From Mycocentrospora acerina (lineage: Eukaryota > Ascomycota > Dothideomycetes > Pleosporales): DNA of 64,000 bases. The stretch's first letter is position 1; the number at the start of each line of letters is the position of its first letter. The notes beneath the pieces are model-generated. The model had not been told where the DNA came from. It made no database searches and was given only the letters and a program-made list of their open reading frames with translations. Location: positions 434,001-498,000 of the forward strand of contig JAKUHH010000389.1 in assembly GCA_022701365.1 (NCBI GenBank). Direction: 5' to 3'. The position numbers and the translations under genes were made by a program. This document shows, one piece after another, positions 34,556 to 45,467 of this stretch.

Positions 34556-35538
34556 GAGGTAGTGTTTCTAGAGATATAGGTTTGGTGCATTTGTTTCCGA
34601 GCTTTTGCTTGTTGAGCTGCATTTTCAGGCGTTGGCTGGTACGGAAAAGGATATGATATGACATGGCATGGCAGTTCATGACGGCGGGGCTTGGTGAAGA
34701 ATGGGGCGTATACGGCGTCGCTATTTCGCCTACAGAAGCACAGTTGAGTCGAAGTTGTCTGCTACGCAATGAAAACCTCGTACTTTATTCAAACAGACTT
34801 GAAGTCCTGATCTGATTGTCATTTGCATTGAGCAATAAGGCTAACTTGCAGGCACTCATTGTTGGGACACGATATTACTTAGGATTCGTCGCGCGCGACT
34901 TATCATGATTCTATTGTGTATGATGTTCTGCCCTTACCGTGTCTAATTGCACATCCCAGGGGTACTATGTGCGAGTTAGGCTATCAAGGGGGTCGCTCAT
35001 GTTCCTTGTTCATGCCAAAGTTTTGCTGCGTAAACTCCGAGACACGTGCTCCGGCGTGATCGCCCGCTACCAAATCGCCTTCGTCCCTCTGCTGTCACCC
35101 CCATCACACTGCAGTCTGCGGGCACCGACATTTCCTCCTCACGCCACACCACGGACCAAGAGGTGCGGTGAGGTCGCTGAATGGCACCAAAACTGTCGTC
35201 TGCTCCAATGATTGGCGTTGGCACTGCCAAGCTATTGGTGGTCGCGCGACTAGGGCAGACAGGGCGCTTATTAGTGGCGCCTATCAAGCCCTGTGATGAG
35301 ACACGTCGAGGTTCAAAACCACCCGTCTCCGGCATGGAATGTCGCAACGCTCTTGAACTCGGTAGCTTCATATATGACGACGAAGTGGCCTGATTTTCTT
35401 GCCTCAATCTATTTTCTTCCCCGATTGACATCCTCAGGTTCCACCGTTCTGGAAGCGTTCGACAAATCAAACAGTGCAGGACACTCTCAAGCCACAACGT
35501 CTTCCCTATACGTACAAATAAACTACCAAACAGCAAAA
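34556..35538. other. Intergenic region NMD3 to secreted protein
   Basis: 983 bases. Open frames of up to about 180 codons on the - strand (34997-35536) are unrecognised and lack codon structure. The last 20 bases before 35539 are A-rich, a usual start context. Confidence 0.5.
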
Positions 35539-36006
35539 ATGTACTCTCAATTATTCGTAAAACTATTCTTCCTTCTTTCTTCCCTCTTCACCTTCGCCGT
35601 CGCAATCGACTCTCAATCCCTCACCATCCGCCAATCCACCACCACTCCTTCCTCACAAACATGTCTCGACTACGAAATCACCGCCAACCGCTCCACCATC
35701 GGTTCCAACGGCACCTACCGCGCCGCATTCCTGCAGAAATCTGGCACGGGCACCATGTACAACGCACGCATGTTCGCCGCTGCAAGCAAGAAACTCCCTG
35801 CTCTAACCGCAGATGAGGCGCTGAACCGCCAGTGCGGAAACTGGACGGACATTGCGCTCAAGGGCGCGGAAGCAAACTTCTCAATGGGTGTAGTGGCGCA
35901 GTTTTCGACCCAGGGGCTGCCCGTAGGGATCAAGGCGGGGCCCGAGGTGGTGGGGATTTGTGGCGGAGTGGCGATTATCATGTCGCTTGTTTGGGTGTTT
36001 AGTTGA
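35539..36006 (+). CDS. Small secreted, probably GPI-anchored protein of unknown function
   Basis: Single exon, 155 aa. The N-terminus (MYSQLFVKLFFLLSSLF then AVAIDS) is a clear signal peptide, with cleavage near residue 23. The mature part has N-glycosylation sequons (NRS, NGT, NWT, NFS) and three cysteines (TCLDYE, RQCGNW, GICGG). The last 20 residues (VVGICGGVAIIMSLVWVFS) are hydrophobic and end at the stop, as in GPI precursors. I recognise no family. Size, secretion and sequence class fit a cell-surface protein or effector candidate. It is convergent with a pectate lyase 396 bases away. Confidence 0.75.
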   Translation: MYSQLFVKLFFLLSSLFTFAVAIDSQSLTIRQSTTTPSSQTCLDYEITANRSTIGSNGTYRAAFLQKSGTGTMYNARMFAAASKKLPALTADEALNRQCGNWTDIALKGAEANFSMGVVAQFSTQGLPVGIKAGPEVVGICGGVAIIMSLVWVFS

Positions 36007-36402
36007 GTGGAGTCGAAGATGGAAGTGTTTGGTGTGTGTTTTTGTGTGCATGTGTAATACCCCCTCCCTTTTGGACGTGTGGAGACAAATTCAAGTCAGC
36101 GAAATGTGGAAGGAGGAGCCTGGTTGGTATCAATCAGGATGAGCAATTCTTTACAGCCCAAAGACAAGGTTGCAAGGTCTACAATGCTGCCATTTCGTTC
36201 GTAATTCGATCATCATTCACGGGAATTTTTATTGCTTTGCAAGCACATGTGAATGAGATGCGAAGAGTATTTACACACGTTCAAAGCAATTTCATTCGGA
36301 TAACAAAAAGATATTTACAAAAAGTACCCCTATTCTTCTTCGTAACCAAAAGAATCATCCCCCTATATACATGTCTTCAAGGTGATCTAAAAAGCGATCC
36401 GC
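36007..36402. other. Convergent intergenic region (secreted protein / pectate lyase)
   Basis: 396 bases containing both 3' ends; no gene seen. Confidence 0.55.
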
Positions 36403-37410
36403 TTAGAAGGTGACAACACCAACACCACCGCTTGAGGCAATAATGCTGCAAGCGTTGGCAGCAGGGTCAGCAGTGTATGTGTAGCTTGGGGTCCATGTGC
36501 CCTTCTTGGTGATCTGGGTAACGCTGTTGGTGTAGATGTTGTTCTTCTCGTTGGCAAAGCCCTCCTCGTCAGAGTCACGGTTGGTGACAATGGCAAGGGG
36601 GTTGTCGGTGAAGGAAGTCTGCTCGACAAGGACCTGGGCACCCATGCGCGAGTTGACACCGGAGATGCCGCCGTTGATGCAGGAGCTGTAAACGTGGGCA
36701 GTGCCGAAACGGACGGAGGGAAGGCGCGAGTTAATCTTGATGAACGAGTTGTGGTGGTAGGTGACGCGGAGCTTGCCAGTGTCCTCGCTGGCTGCGTTGT
36801 CGCTGTGACCCATGAGGGAACCCTTCCACTGATTGATAGTTAGGAATTATGTTCGGACTATTAAAAAGGTTCATGTTAGACTTACGTGGTCGTGGAACTT
36901 GTTCCAGGAGAAGGTGAGCGAATCGGCGCCGTGCTTTGCGTCCAACAGACCATCGTAGGTGTCCTTGTCGCCAACGAGGCCGACAGAGGAGAAGTCGTTG
37001 TGATCAACCCAGACCTTGGTGGAAGCATCAATATCGACTAGATCCTTGCCCTCGGGTGCGCGGTAAAGCTTCAAGTTGCGGATGATGATGTTCGTAACCT
37101 TGCGGACCTGGAATCCACTGTCGGTCAAACCGGCGTTGCTGCCGACACCAAGAACAGACGTGTTGGAAACAAGCTTGACGATACCGCAGCCAGTGAGAGT
37201 GCCCTTGATCTTGATGACGCCACCGACCTTTGCCGCAGCAGTCAGTTCAGCGCAAGAGGCGACAGTGGTACCAGCCCCTGAACCTCCTCCGGTGGTGCCA
37301 GCGGCGAAACCGACAAGCTCGTCAACCTTTGCAGCACGCTTCTCGATGGGGCTGGCATAGGCAGTGGAGGCAGCGGTAAGAGCCGCGGTGGCGATCTCGA
37401 AGAAACGCAT
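36403..37410 (-). CDS. Secreted pectate lyase, polysaccharide lyase family 1 (two exons)
   Basis: This enzyme cleaves polygalacturonate in plant cell walls by beta-elimination with calcium. Exons are 37410-36886 and 36828-36403; the 57-base intron is phase 0; product 316 aa. The signal peptide is about 1-19 (FFEIATAALTAASTAYA) and a KR pair at about 24-25 suggests propeptide removal. PL1 hallmarks are present: NIIIRNLKL, KVWVDHNDFSS, DTYDGLLDAKHGAD (calcium-binding Asp residues), FHDHWKGSLMGHSD (rejoined by splicing), and RLPSVRFGTAHVYSS with the catalytic Arg. The parallel beta-helix is complete. A plant-associated or saprotrophic lifestyle is implied. A TATAAAA element lies upstream at 37558-37565. 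Confidence 0.96.
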
Positions 37411-39395
37411 GTTGATGGATTGGTTGGTTGGTTGATAAAAAGAATGAAGGGATGAATGAAAGTGAATCTCAAAGAAGAGAATGTAAAGAATGAACAGAGA
37501 TCGACTCTTGAAGATGAAGGATAGTAATGATGTTTGAAAGATGGGTGCAGAATGGTTGTTTTATATCAGATCGTAGTCGATATACCAAGCTTTGGGATTT
37601 GGTCTGCTTGCATGATCACCCAAGGGCCCGCCCTTTAATATTACCACTTTACATCCTCTTTTCTTGGCTCCCCGCATTCATATTCCTCCGACAATATACG
37701 GCTAACTCTCTAGACAATAGAACCCACTCATATCATCCACCAAGCACGTCGAAGCATGGTGACCCCGTGAGAGACATCAAAGGAGGTACCATACTGTCGG
37801 CAATAAAGGGTTGCTGAATGTGTATACATTGAAAATCACATACACTGGCAACTGCTACAACGAGTCGAGTAGGCGTCCAGGTTGTTTCCTATTGGTGTGA
37901 TACGGGGGTTCGCAATATACGTTTCGACGCCACTGTTTGGAAACGTCGTTCAGAAGTCTTGGCGAGCAATGGGGGAAAATACCACCAATAGGAAGATTTC
38001 ATTTAGGTATATGGAATTATAGTGTTGCACAGTGAACGGGGACAGCGGTGGGAGTCTTGAGCAGCGGTCGTCGTGGAGATTGATGGAAGATCTTGAATCG
38101 CCGTAATTGAAGACGTTGCAATGGGAGATGGTGAAAGAGCTTATGCTGGGTTAAGAGGGATCGTGCGTAGTGGAGTTCCGTCAAACGCTAGGCTGATATA
38201 GTTAGCTGACAGATGCTAGCTTTGAGATGACACTAGCCCAGCCGTTGGCAAACCCCAGATCTCAAACAAATATCCGAACTATATCGACTATCCGTCCACG
38301 TCGCGCTGTGAATATGGAATGCGAGCAAACCCGATTCGTGCGGTCGAATCCAGCAGGATTCGATGTCATGCCATGAAGCCACCCATTTTTTGTCAAACAA
38401 AATTGACCCGCACGCCGGGAATCGAGTCAGGTCGAAACATGCCCAGAGAACACGACACTGCACCATTTCGCCTCAGAGGAACCGAAAAGTCTTGGTACTT
38501 CAGCTGGCAGTTCATGCGATGGCTTGGAAACCCACCCACATGGTTATCCGTCAGCTCTGCAGTACAGAACATGGAATAGATCCGATAGGGAAAAGTCCTT
38601 GGAGTTCGTCAACAGACAATTTGAGCTATCTGCACCGTCACTCACCAGTTCCGGACAGTATAGTTAGCCGGCTACAGAAAAAACCCAGTGATACTGCAGC
38701 AATATCGGCCGCTTCCAGCTTTGACACAATATGAGACCATGATCTACCACTCTGATTGTACTCATTTCGAGGAACGCTCTACTGAATCGCGCAAGCTCAG
38801 GAGTTTTCAAGATACTTGAATCAGTTTACTACTTCGAATAACTTCATAATTCGGTGCGTCTATGTTGACCACGATTCAATGTCTTCGCTGTTGTCGCGTC
38901 GCTGTAACATCCAACCGCGCTGCGAGAATCAACCGTTCTGCTTAGGGGGCTGTGAAGGTATTGATTGAGGAATCAAGAAAGTTGCATGGCTGTAGAAGGG
39001 GACGAGAGGTCACCATCGCAGGTTCGGGGGATTGTGAAGCGAGGAGTATACAAAAGAGCTAAGCTTGTGTAGATCGCTCTTGAGTGTTTTTTTTGGAAGT
39101 GTTTGAAACAAATGGGAAATTTCAATTCGATCTTTTTCTCGACACTCACTACCAAGATTATTAAATGTGAACCTCTTCACTTATCTCTGCTCTTGAAATC
39201 GCAGCCTCTTCTTGTCTCCGTCCATAATTTGAAGCCTCTCCACTGGAGAGAGAGAGTACTTCCGATTGAATTTTTCTTCAGCGACCAAGGTGTACAATAG
39301 CTCCAAATCTCGACGTTGATATTGGGACAATAGCGGTTGTCTACAAGGGAACAATTGAAGAGTGCAACGTTGTGGTTTCTGAACATCGGCGGACA
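37411..39395. other. 2-kb intergenic region, pectate lyase to regulator
   Basis: The first 200 bases carry the pectate lyase promoter. Frames around 38230-38730 are unrecognised. No gene is supported. Confidence 0.5.
37558..37565 (-). promoter_or_regulatory. TATA box of pectate lyase gene
   Basis: TATAAAAC on the minus strand, about 150 bases before the ATG at 37410. Position and sequence fit a core promoter. Confidence 0.55.
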
Positions 39396-41895
39396 CTACG
39401 TTAAAAATGTGCTGAAGTCGCTTCCATCGCTTAGGTCGAACACAGTCGACATCATCAAATCCCAGTCTTCCATGAAATCGGCCGACATCTTCGGGTCCAA
39501 ATCCATCCCCTCAAGTCCGCCAACATTGCTCTCTTGCCCTGCCAATCTCGCCAAGAGCCCGAGAGTCCTTGCCCCTGCCTCTTCCGCGGCTTCCATCAAA
39601 ATTCTCGGTAATTCATCCTTCCTGACATGGCGCATAAGCGCATTGATTTGCGCAGCAAGAAGGCGTAGAAGCAGATAGCCTTTGACTCCGGTTTGGCCCG
39701 CTTCAATACACTGCAGGTACCAATTGGATGCATTATCCAATACGGCGAGAAGATCCGGCCGAATAGCGATTGTACCGACGCTATCATCTTCTTGTACCTG
39801 GGCTCGAATCTCCACTGCGAGCATGGTTGAAGCCTGAAAAGTGAAAACAGAGAAAAATCCAGCCCCATTTTTACAGAGGCGAGGAAGGTCATCTTCCGAA
39901 TGCGGTTGGTCGCTATTGACAGGAGAATTGACAGCATTCCACGATGTTACCGGTGTTGGTGAGGGACAAGCAATGGACCAAAGCTTGAGCGATGACTCGA
40001 CAACCACCTTCCTTGAGAAAGCGTATATAGCCTCATCCAGTGAGACACCAAAAAACGGCAAATGCAGCGAAGCAATGTATCGATGCATAATAAAGTCGAC
40101 TGTCTGCAGCCCGAAGCGTGAAGGGGCTGATCCATTACTTGTCGCGGACGTCTGCAACGTGTTTCTAAGGTCCTTGAACGATGCTCTCAGCTCTTTGTCG
40201 ATTCGTAGTGTCTCGTCGTAGGTTCCAATAGAGGTGATATCGTTCAAGAATTTGACTACTGTGAGTCGAGCAGGAAAGCTTTTCCGCAGGGCGATTGCAA
40301 CAGATGTTTGTGTGTGTGAATCTCTGGTCTTCGCCACAGGATCGCTGTCCATAAGTTGCTCGTCATCGAAATTGCCTGGGGGTTTTGTATCAAAATCCGT
40401 GAGTGTGATCAAGCTAGACCCTCCTGAGACCAGACTTGACTGTATACAGATCTCAAGCATTGTATTCCAAAGTCGTCGTCGCAATTCGGCCTCCAAAAGA
40501 CTCATCCTTGGCAGGTGCGACGGATCTTTGTGCAAGCCGATATACATTGCAGACCTCAGAACTGTACCAGCCGAAATCCAGATCAACTCACCGCCCACAT
40601 CGACAAGCTCTCGGGCTATCAACAGCAAGATGCTTGATTGTATATATTGAATCCCCAGTCTTGACTTGAACACTGGTGATGACAGCCATGTCTGTGCCTC
40701 GTATACCCACCGAGTGGCTTCAGGGCGCATCGAGAATTTTTCGTCATATACAACGGCTCCAATGGCAAGCACCAGCTTCAGTTGTACCAAAAATGCTTCT
40801 TTTGGCTCAGCCTGATTGGCACACAATGTTTCATAGTCTTTCCGAAAGGTGGGAACGTGTAATATACGGTAAACAGTCTCTGTAGTGCGAAGATAACCTT
40901 CGATGAGCTGGTCGCATATATGTTTTGGAGGTAGTTCTGTGACGGAAGGAGTTGGCCAAGCTGGTGAACGCTGAGACTTGATTATTTTTGCCAAATGCTT
41001 AGAACGTTGCATCGTTGCAATTATTGCGGACGGCCTGCTTTTCATGTGGGGTTCCATCATTTCGACGACATCGCGGAACAGTGTGAGACTGTTGATCCAA
41101 TGGCTCTGGCCGAATACCCGATTTTTGTGCGACATGCTCCGATTCATCACATGCGCCTTTCCAAATATGCGACTGTCTTGGATTAGGTCAAAGGTGCCGG
41201 CGAAACTAGTTGTAATTTTCTCATTTGCATGTGCAGACCTCGCCGCTGCACTTGGTCGTGAGGTGATCTTCTTTTTGGGAGGCTTTGGCGAGGGCTCTTC
41301 TGGATCCTTGGTATCAGGATTAGCCAATCCTAACAATTGTTCCTCGAGCTCTTTGCTGTTGAAATCCAACTCCAGTGGTGTAGATGCACGACCTGCAGCA
41401 CGAATTAGTGATAAACGCCTATCAACCTAAACAATATCAGGATTCGATGCATAGGATCGTTCTTTGGGTTATGTTACGAATGCCACATGGTGCTTTGGTA
41501 CCCATCTGAAGTATAAGCTGTACATCGCTCCGAATTTTTCGAAAATATAGAATACAACGTATCCTGCAAAACAGGTGATGGCAAGTTCCTCTTGAACCTA
41601 AGAGGGTGCAAAGCAGCTTATATTCCAGACGAGCACCGCGTTACAACGCCATCTTGAAAACGATTGTTCGTATTATGTACTTACTCGAAATAGAGGGAGC
41701 ATGGTTGGAATCGTTACTTCCAATCTCTCCCTCAAAAAGCTGTCCAAGATTTTTCATAGCCTCGTACACGCAAGCCGACGCATTCTTTGACTTCGCACAC
41801 CTTAAGCAAGGCGTCCCCCGGTCGCATTTCATCTTGCGTCGCCTGCATGGCGTACATGATCTACAAATTCGCGTTAGTAAGGAGTTAATGAGCAT
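39396..41895 (-). CDS. Zn2Cys6 transcription factor with fungal-specific TF domain (two exons)
   Basis: Exons are 41895-41685 and 41392-39396, giving 735 aa. The first exon encodes the zinc cluster: C-TP-C-RRRKMK-C-DRGTP-C-LR-C-AKSKNASA-C, the exact C6 spacing. Exon 1 ends on GTAAGT and exon 2 begins after CTGCAG, in frame. The intron is 292 bases, long for this genome, so a missed small exon is possible. A basic patch (PKPPKKKITSRP) follows. The middle homology region includes YRILHVPTFRKDYE and RRRLWNTMLEICIQSSLVSG. The C-terminus is acidic. It is divergent from an MFS transporter with 893 bases between, a layout often seen for a regulator and its target transporter; that link is inference. 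Confidence 0.9.
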
Positions 41896-42788
41896 GTGAT
41901 TTTTTTGCTATTCATTTGCTGCAGAGTTGCTCTTTGTCACAGGTCGGGTCGCGCGTCAGCGCGAGTGAGGAGGACGCGACGCTGACTTACATCGCGGGCC
42001 TGCCTCACGTTAGCTACCTGTTGGGGGCGAGTCGTTTGTGAAATATTGCTGACCTTTTCCGGAAGTTCTCTGACTTTACCAGCGCGTCGCCTTTCCGGAT
42101 CATGGCTTTGAATGGATGCGCTGAACGGGGCGGTAGGAGGTGGAGGGGAAGACGTCTGCGGCTGCAGGGGTTAGCTGAGGTTCTTGCGGCGCCGAGGCCG
42201 ACGACGCCGAGCGCTTACAGGCTAGCAGGGGTATCTCCAACGGGCATGGGTGAGTGCCGAAAGCATGCATTTGGCTTAGGCCAGCGAATGTTCCACCTTC
42301 CAACTTTATCATCTACTAAATCTTTATCAATCATCATTATTGTAGGTGTATCTCTTCCAACCTTGCACTATTCCTTGCACCTTCTAGAAGTGTCCCTGTA
42401 AAGAAGACATGGAGCACTACATAGCTCGAAAGCTGGGATGCTTAGCGTCTTTTTCGTAGATCTTCTCCCTCTGATAGGTAGAATCTATCTTCACAAAACA
42501 AGCTAGTATGCATATCATGTCATCTCACCTCATTTTCACTTGACCATCGCCGTGCATTCCATCGCCGACTGTTCACCTTCCACGTACCCATCGCCGTCGC
42601 CGATTTGGTCTATACCCAATGTTGTCGTTAATGTATTACGTTTCTAACTCTGTATATAAGCCTGTGCAAGATGCATGTTCACTGAGTCACCAAAATTCGC
42701 ATTAAGCTTAATCTTCATTTTTACGTCCTTGAACGTTCACAGAAGCCCATCTCTTACGATCCAATAACTCTGTATCTTCTCCATAACT
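41896..42788. promoter_or_regulatory. Divergent promoter between Zn2Cys6 regulator and MFS gene
   Basis: 893 bases. Two identical TTCCGGA elements at 42057-42063 and 42093-42099 contain CCG/CGG triplets of the kind zinc-cluster factors bind. A TATATAAG box at 42653-42660 lies about 130 bases before the MFS start. C/G triplet-rich sequence fills 41945-42230. Confidence 0.5.
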
Positions 42789-44151
42789 ATGCCTACGTCA
42801 ATTACGAGTCCACAAACCCTATGCGCTTCACAACCTGAGTCTGGGGGTAACCTCGAAAAGAACACTCAAGATTCTTCTCCATGCTCGGAAATCTCAGTTT
42901 TTGGGCGCGCCCCTGATGGAGGTTTTCGTGCATGGCTTGTGGCAGTTGGTGGTTTCTGTATCTTCTTCTCCTGCCTTGGCTTTACTTCATGCTTCGGTGT
43001 ATTGCAGGAGTACTACTCCACACATCAGCTGCGTGAGCGGTCTCCAGACGATATTGCATGGATCGGATCGCTCTCTTCGTTCATCCAGTTTGCTGGTGGT
43101 GCTATTGGTGGACCAATGTGTGATCGATATGGAGCTTGGGTATGCGTATTTGACTCAGCAAATATTGCATGGTTTGCTAACACCAGGGTAGATGATGCGT
43201 CCTGCGTCTATCGTCTATATCTTCGGCCTGGTGATGGTCAGCTTATGTACCGAGTACTATCAATTCATGCTTGCACAAGGTGTGCTTATGGGTTCTGCTG
43301 TAGCGTTCCTTCAGTTCCCAGCCTTCGCAGTAGTATCACAGTACTTTGACAAGAAGCGCGCAGCAGCAATTGGCATTGTTGTGTGCGGATCATCTGTCGG
43401 CGGCGTCGTCTTCCCCATCATCATGTCTAAGATGCTCACAAGTTCAAATATTGGCTTCGGCTGGACAATCCGGATCATCGCTTTTATTCTCCTCCCGTTC
43501 ATGGTTTTTGCCTGCATTGCAATTAAGCCTCGTGTTCCGTCACGCCAAACAACGCTATTCATCACTGCAGCATGGAAGCAGCCAAAATATGTGCTGATAA
43601 TTATTTCGCTGTTCTTCATGATGATGGGTATGTGGACACCCATCTTCTACATGCCTACATATGCTGTCTCGCGCGGAATGAGTACGACACTAGCATCATA
43701 TCTACTTGCCATCGCCAATGCATCGTCGACATTCGGACGCGTAATACCAGGAATTCTGGCTGATAGATTTGGACGACTCAACACTTTTGCTTTCGCTGGT
43801 GTCTCTACGGGGATCATCATACTATGCATCAACGAAACTAAGTCAAATACTTCAATCATCATCTACATGATTTTTTTTGGCTTTTGCTCAGGCACAATCA
43901 TATCTTCAGTTTCCGCAGCAGTCTCACTTTGCACGAGTGATCCAAGAGAGATCGGAACCTATTTAGGTATGGGTATGGGCGCTGCCGCATTTGCAGCCCT
44001 GGTAGGACCGCCAATCAATGGTGCACTTCTCGATAGGTATGGTGGTTTTTTACAGTCGTCAATTTTTAGTGGAATCGTTTGCTTGTTCGGCGGGCTCATT
44101 GCGCTTTCGAGTAAAAATTTCACCCCAGAGGGCGTTCTCGGTAGAGTCTGA
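42789..44151 (+). CDS. MFS transporter, monocarboxylate-transporter-like (two exons)
   Basis: Exons are 42789-43139 and 43192-44151, giving 436 aa; the 52-base phase-0 intron ends in GGTAG and the second exon opens with two Met codons (MMRPASIVYIF). The N-terminal 40 residues are polar. About twelve hydrophobic segments follow (for example AWLVAVGGFCIFFSCLGFTS, ASIVYIFGLVMVSLC, YVLIIISLFFMMMGMWTPI). The family loop motif appears as GGPMCDRYGAW, with a second as GILADRFGRLN. The DGGFRAWLVAVGGF entry is typical of fungal MCT-like proteins. The substrate is unknown. It is divergent from the Zn2Cys6 gene. Confidence 0.92.
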
Positions 44152-45079
44152 TACACGAGGTCTGATTTTCGGCTTAATTTCACCCCTGAGTAGTGTGAGG
44201 GCTGAGAATGTGGCAGTCCGAATTTGGAGTTTGTGTTATTCTAGTTTTTTGTTTACGCGTTGACACTATACTAGTGTTTTGTTGTTGTTGTCTGGACAAG
44301 CAATCACTCTACTCAACATGCAACGACATTGAGTCTTAGAAGATAATATCATCTCTTTTGCTTAAATTTAGTCTGCAAGAATTCGCCCAGTACATTTTCT
44401 CTTTATAACCTGCGTTTTTCGCTTGACATGGGGCTTGTGTTGTGGTTGGCATGTTAGCATACCATTACTTAGTATACTGATTCATGTGTTTGTACCGGGA
44501 CGCTCGCCACACGCCATTAGTGTTTCCAGATTCGAAAAGAAGCAAGTCTGTGGTGTCTTAGGTGGAGAAAGGCGTGTAATGTTGAGGAAAACGAATGCCC
44601 GGAAGGTGAAGTGAATGAGAACATGATCGACAAAGATGGCGCGTGCATATACGCGTAGTCGGCCCTTTCCGACTGCCACCATGGGCGAATGCCTATCAAC
44701 CAAGAAACGCTCAACATAAAATGTCTCAAGACCGAGATGGGGCTTTTGCTGCGATTGCGTCGATCCGAAGAGGTCGAGAAGAGCACCAAGGGGCACGAGT
44801 AAAACAAAACTTTGTTATTGAATGAATTTATGCGAGAATGACACTACTCCAATAAAACACATGCGCACCATGAGTGGGACTTCATTCGATGACATTTCCC
44901 TCAAGCAGAACAAGAGCTTTGCAGCGTCCAACCACTCACGTCACATTTCACCTTATCTCTTCTCGTCATAGTAACTGATGTTTGTTGCGAGATTGATCCG
45001 GAGGTAGCTCCGAGTCGAAAGCCCATCGGGGACGTTGGGTTGAGACACCTTGAGGCGACGCATTCTAAGACGATACATT
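44152..45079. other. Convergent intergenic region (MFS / PLDc_N protein)
   Basis: 928 bases with T-rich 3' sequence after the MFS gene. Short frames only; no gene supported. Confidence 0.5.
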
Positions 45080-45467
45080 CTATGCGGGAATAGGCTCGTA
45101 CGTGTTGTGAGCCTGGCGGTTGGAGAAGAGGTAGTAGATGATCATGCCGACAACAGGGAAGAGGAAGACAACAAGAGCCCAGATGACCTTGTTGGGGACC
45201 GGACGATTCGACTTGAAGATCTCAACTGTGACAGAATCGAGTCAGCTTCAAGCACCTCTCATGAACAGCTCCATCGAAAATTGTGAGATAACAAAGACAA
45301 GAACACTTACTCCATGCGATAATGTCAAGAACGAGAACGATGAATCCCACGATACCGCCACCGGTGCCTGCCTGCCAGGGCTTCGCTGACTGGACGCTGA
45401 CAGGGGCCGCCTCAACGAGCATAAAGAGCGATAGCTCAAGGAGCACGGCAAGTACGTAGTTAAACAT
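45080..45467 (-). CDS. Small membrane protein with PLDc_N (phospholipase D-nuclease N-terminal) domain (two exons)
   Basis: Exons are 45467-45311 and 45225-45080, joined across an 85-base intron (GTAAGT...CACAG), giving 100 aa. The N-terminus (about 1-20, FNYVLAVLLELSLFMLVEAA) is a signal peptide or first membrane helix. Two helices follow: GGGIVGFIVLVLDIIAW and VIWALVVFLFPVVGMIIYYL, with IEIFKSNRPVPNK between. The W-IEIFKSNRP and FPVVGMIIYYLF pattern is the PLDc_N module, found at the N-terminus of cardiolipin synthases and as small stand-alone proteins. No catalytic HKD motif exists here, so no lipase activity is expected. Its role is unknown. Confidence 0.85.

Noticed and set aside
34997..35536. 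179-codon minus-strand frame opposite the secreted-protein promoter
   Set aside because: Unrecognised, antisense to a promoter, and composed of unstructured R/S-rich sequence.
38319..38400. Possible tRNA (GGTCGAATCC-like element)
   Set aside because: The B-box-like element lacks one base and no D or anticodon arm can be folded upstream.
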